Assembly (NCBI GenBank): GCA_001556125.1
Contig: LSIG01000024.1
Location: forward strand, 1-63,397
Direction: 5' to 3'
Source of the DNA: Rhizobiales bacterium CCH10-E5
Lineage (GTDB): Bacteria > Pseudomonadota > Alphaproteobacteria > Rhizobiales > Beijerinckiaceae
Length of the DNA stretch: 63,397 bases
Shown: positions 63,263 through 63,397 of the stretch, in pieces
Layout of the letters: each line of letters begins with the position of its first letter
How positions within the stretch are numbered: position 1 is the first letter of the stretch
Notes under the pieces: model-generated
What the model was told of the DNA's origin: nothing
Seen by the model: only the letters and a program-made list of their open reading frames with translations
Database searches by the model: none
Position numbers and translations under genes: made by a program

Positions 63263-63397
63263 CCGCCCGGCCCTCCGCCCCAGCGCCGGCGGCAGGCCGG
63301 CGGGCCCTTCTCGAAGTCGCAATCGCTGCGGCGGGCCTGGCACTGGCGGCTCCGGTTGCGGCGCAGACGGCCCCCCAGCCCGGCCCCGCCTCGGCCC
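63259..63397 (+). CDS. Exported protein, N-terminal fragment (gene runs off the window)
   Basis: Only the first 46 residues are visible: a basic lead (AGRRALLEVAIAAAGLALAA) then a signal h-region and a cleavage-like PVAAQTAPQ followed by Pro/Ala-rich sequence. It overlaps the OmpA/TPR stop as ATGA and so belongs to the same operon. What follows is outside the window, so its family cannot be named. Confidence 0.75.
   Translation, partial: MTARPSAPAPAAGRRALLEVAIAAAGLALAAPVAAQTAPQPGPASA

Overview
The window (63.4 kb, very high GC, dense and largely intergenic-poor) looks like chromosomal DNA of a Hyphomicrobiales (Rhizobiales) alphaproteobacterium, probably of the Bosea type. The evidence is the gene order divL - ahcY - HPr - EIIA - hprK - chvG - chvI - (hugZ) - pckA, the addB-addA-trxA neighbourhood, an AddAB rather than RecBCD repair nuclease, and the fused TsaE/AmgK-like kinase. 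I see no tRNA, rRNA, CRISPR array, transposase or phage gene. The genus is an inference from synteny and style; I could not run a search.

Layout. 1-8.5 kb: the end of an OmpA-family envelope protein, a 65-aa small protein, a YgjP-type metallopeptidase, a DUF1778/GNAT toxin-antitoxin pair, a Bcr/CflA efflux pump convergent with a class A penicillin-binding protein, DoxX, thioredoxin and a DUF1345 membrane protein. 8.5-20 kb: one minus-strand, mostly overlapping chain, divL - tsaE/kinase - murU-like - addB - addA - DUF1345, joining cell-cycle control, tRNA t6A modification with cell-wall sugar recycling, and double-strand break repair. 20-29 kb: ahcY with a likely SahR operator, the truncated PTS (HPr, EIIA, HprK), the ChvG/ChvI two-component system, a HugZ-like protein, PckA (TTG start) and a DUF4105 membrane protein.

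29-39 kb: a sulfonate/nitrate-type ABC transporter divergent from an Lrp/AsnC regulator, then a complete peptide/nickel-type ABC operon (A-B-C-fused DF). 39-49.5 kb: PurU, then a plus-strand block of SDR, Gfo/Idh/MocA dehydrogenase, inositol-monophosphatase-family phosphatase, a three-gene ABC transporter of the FbpABC/AfuABC family, and a Na/Pi cotransporter. I read that block as a candidate importer and degradation module for a phosphorylated polyol or sugar. 49.5-57 kb: NUDIX hydrolase and a second peptide-type ABC operon ending in an M20 deacylase, with palindromic repeats in three of its intercistronic gaps. 57-63.4 kb: cytochrome c, an alpha/beta hydrolase, and a plus-strand envelope-signalling cluster of FecR-domain protein, Crp/Fnr regulator, CHASE2 adenylate cyclase (frameshifted here), OmpA/TPR protein and the start of another secreted protein.

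Most notable points: the DivL-type tyrosine in place of the phospho-acceptor histidine; a possible local cAMP circuit whose cyclase carries a frameshift at a 12-nt sequence readable in both frames; a family of 91-nt double-hairpin elements with covarying complementary loops; the phosphorylated-substrate uptake module; and a GNAT toxin with Trp at the expected catalytic Tyr. Start codons were moved from the longest open frame where Shine-Dalgarno sequence, overlap or family length argued for it; several are GTG or TTG.
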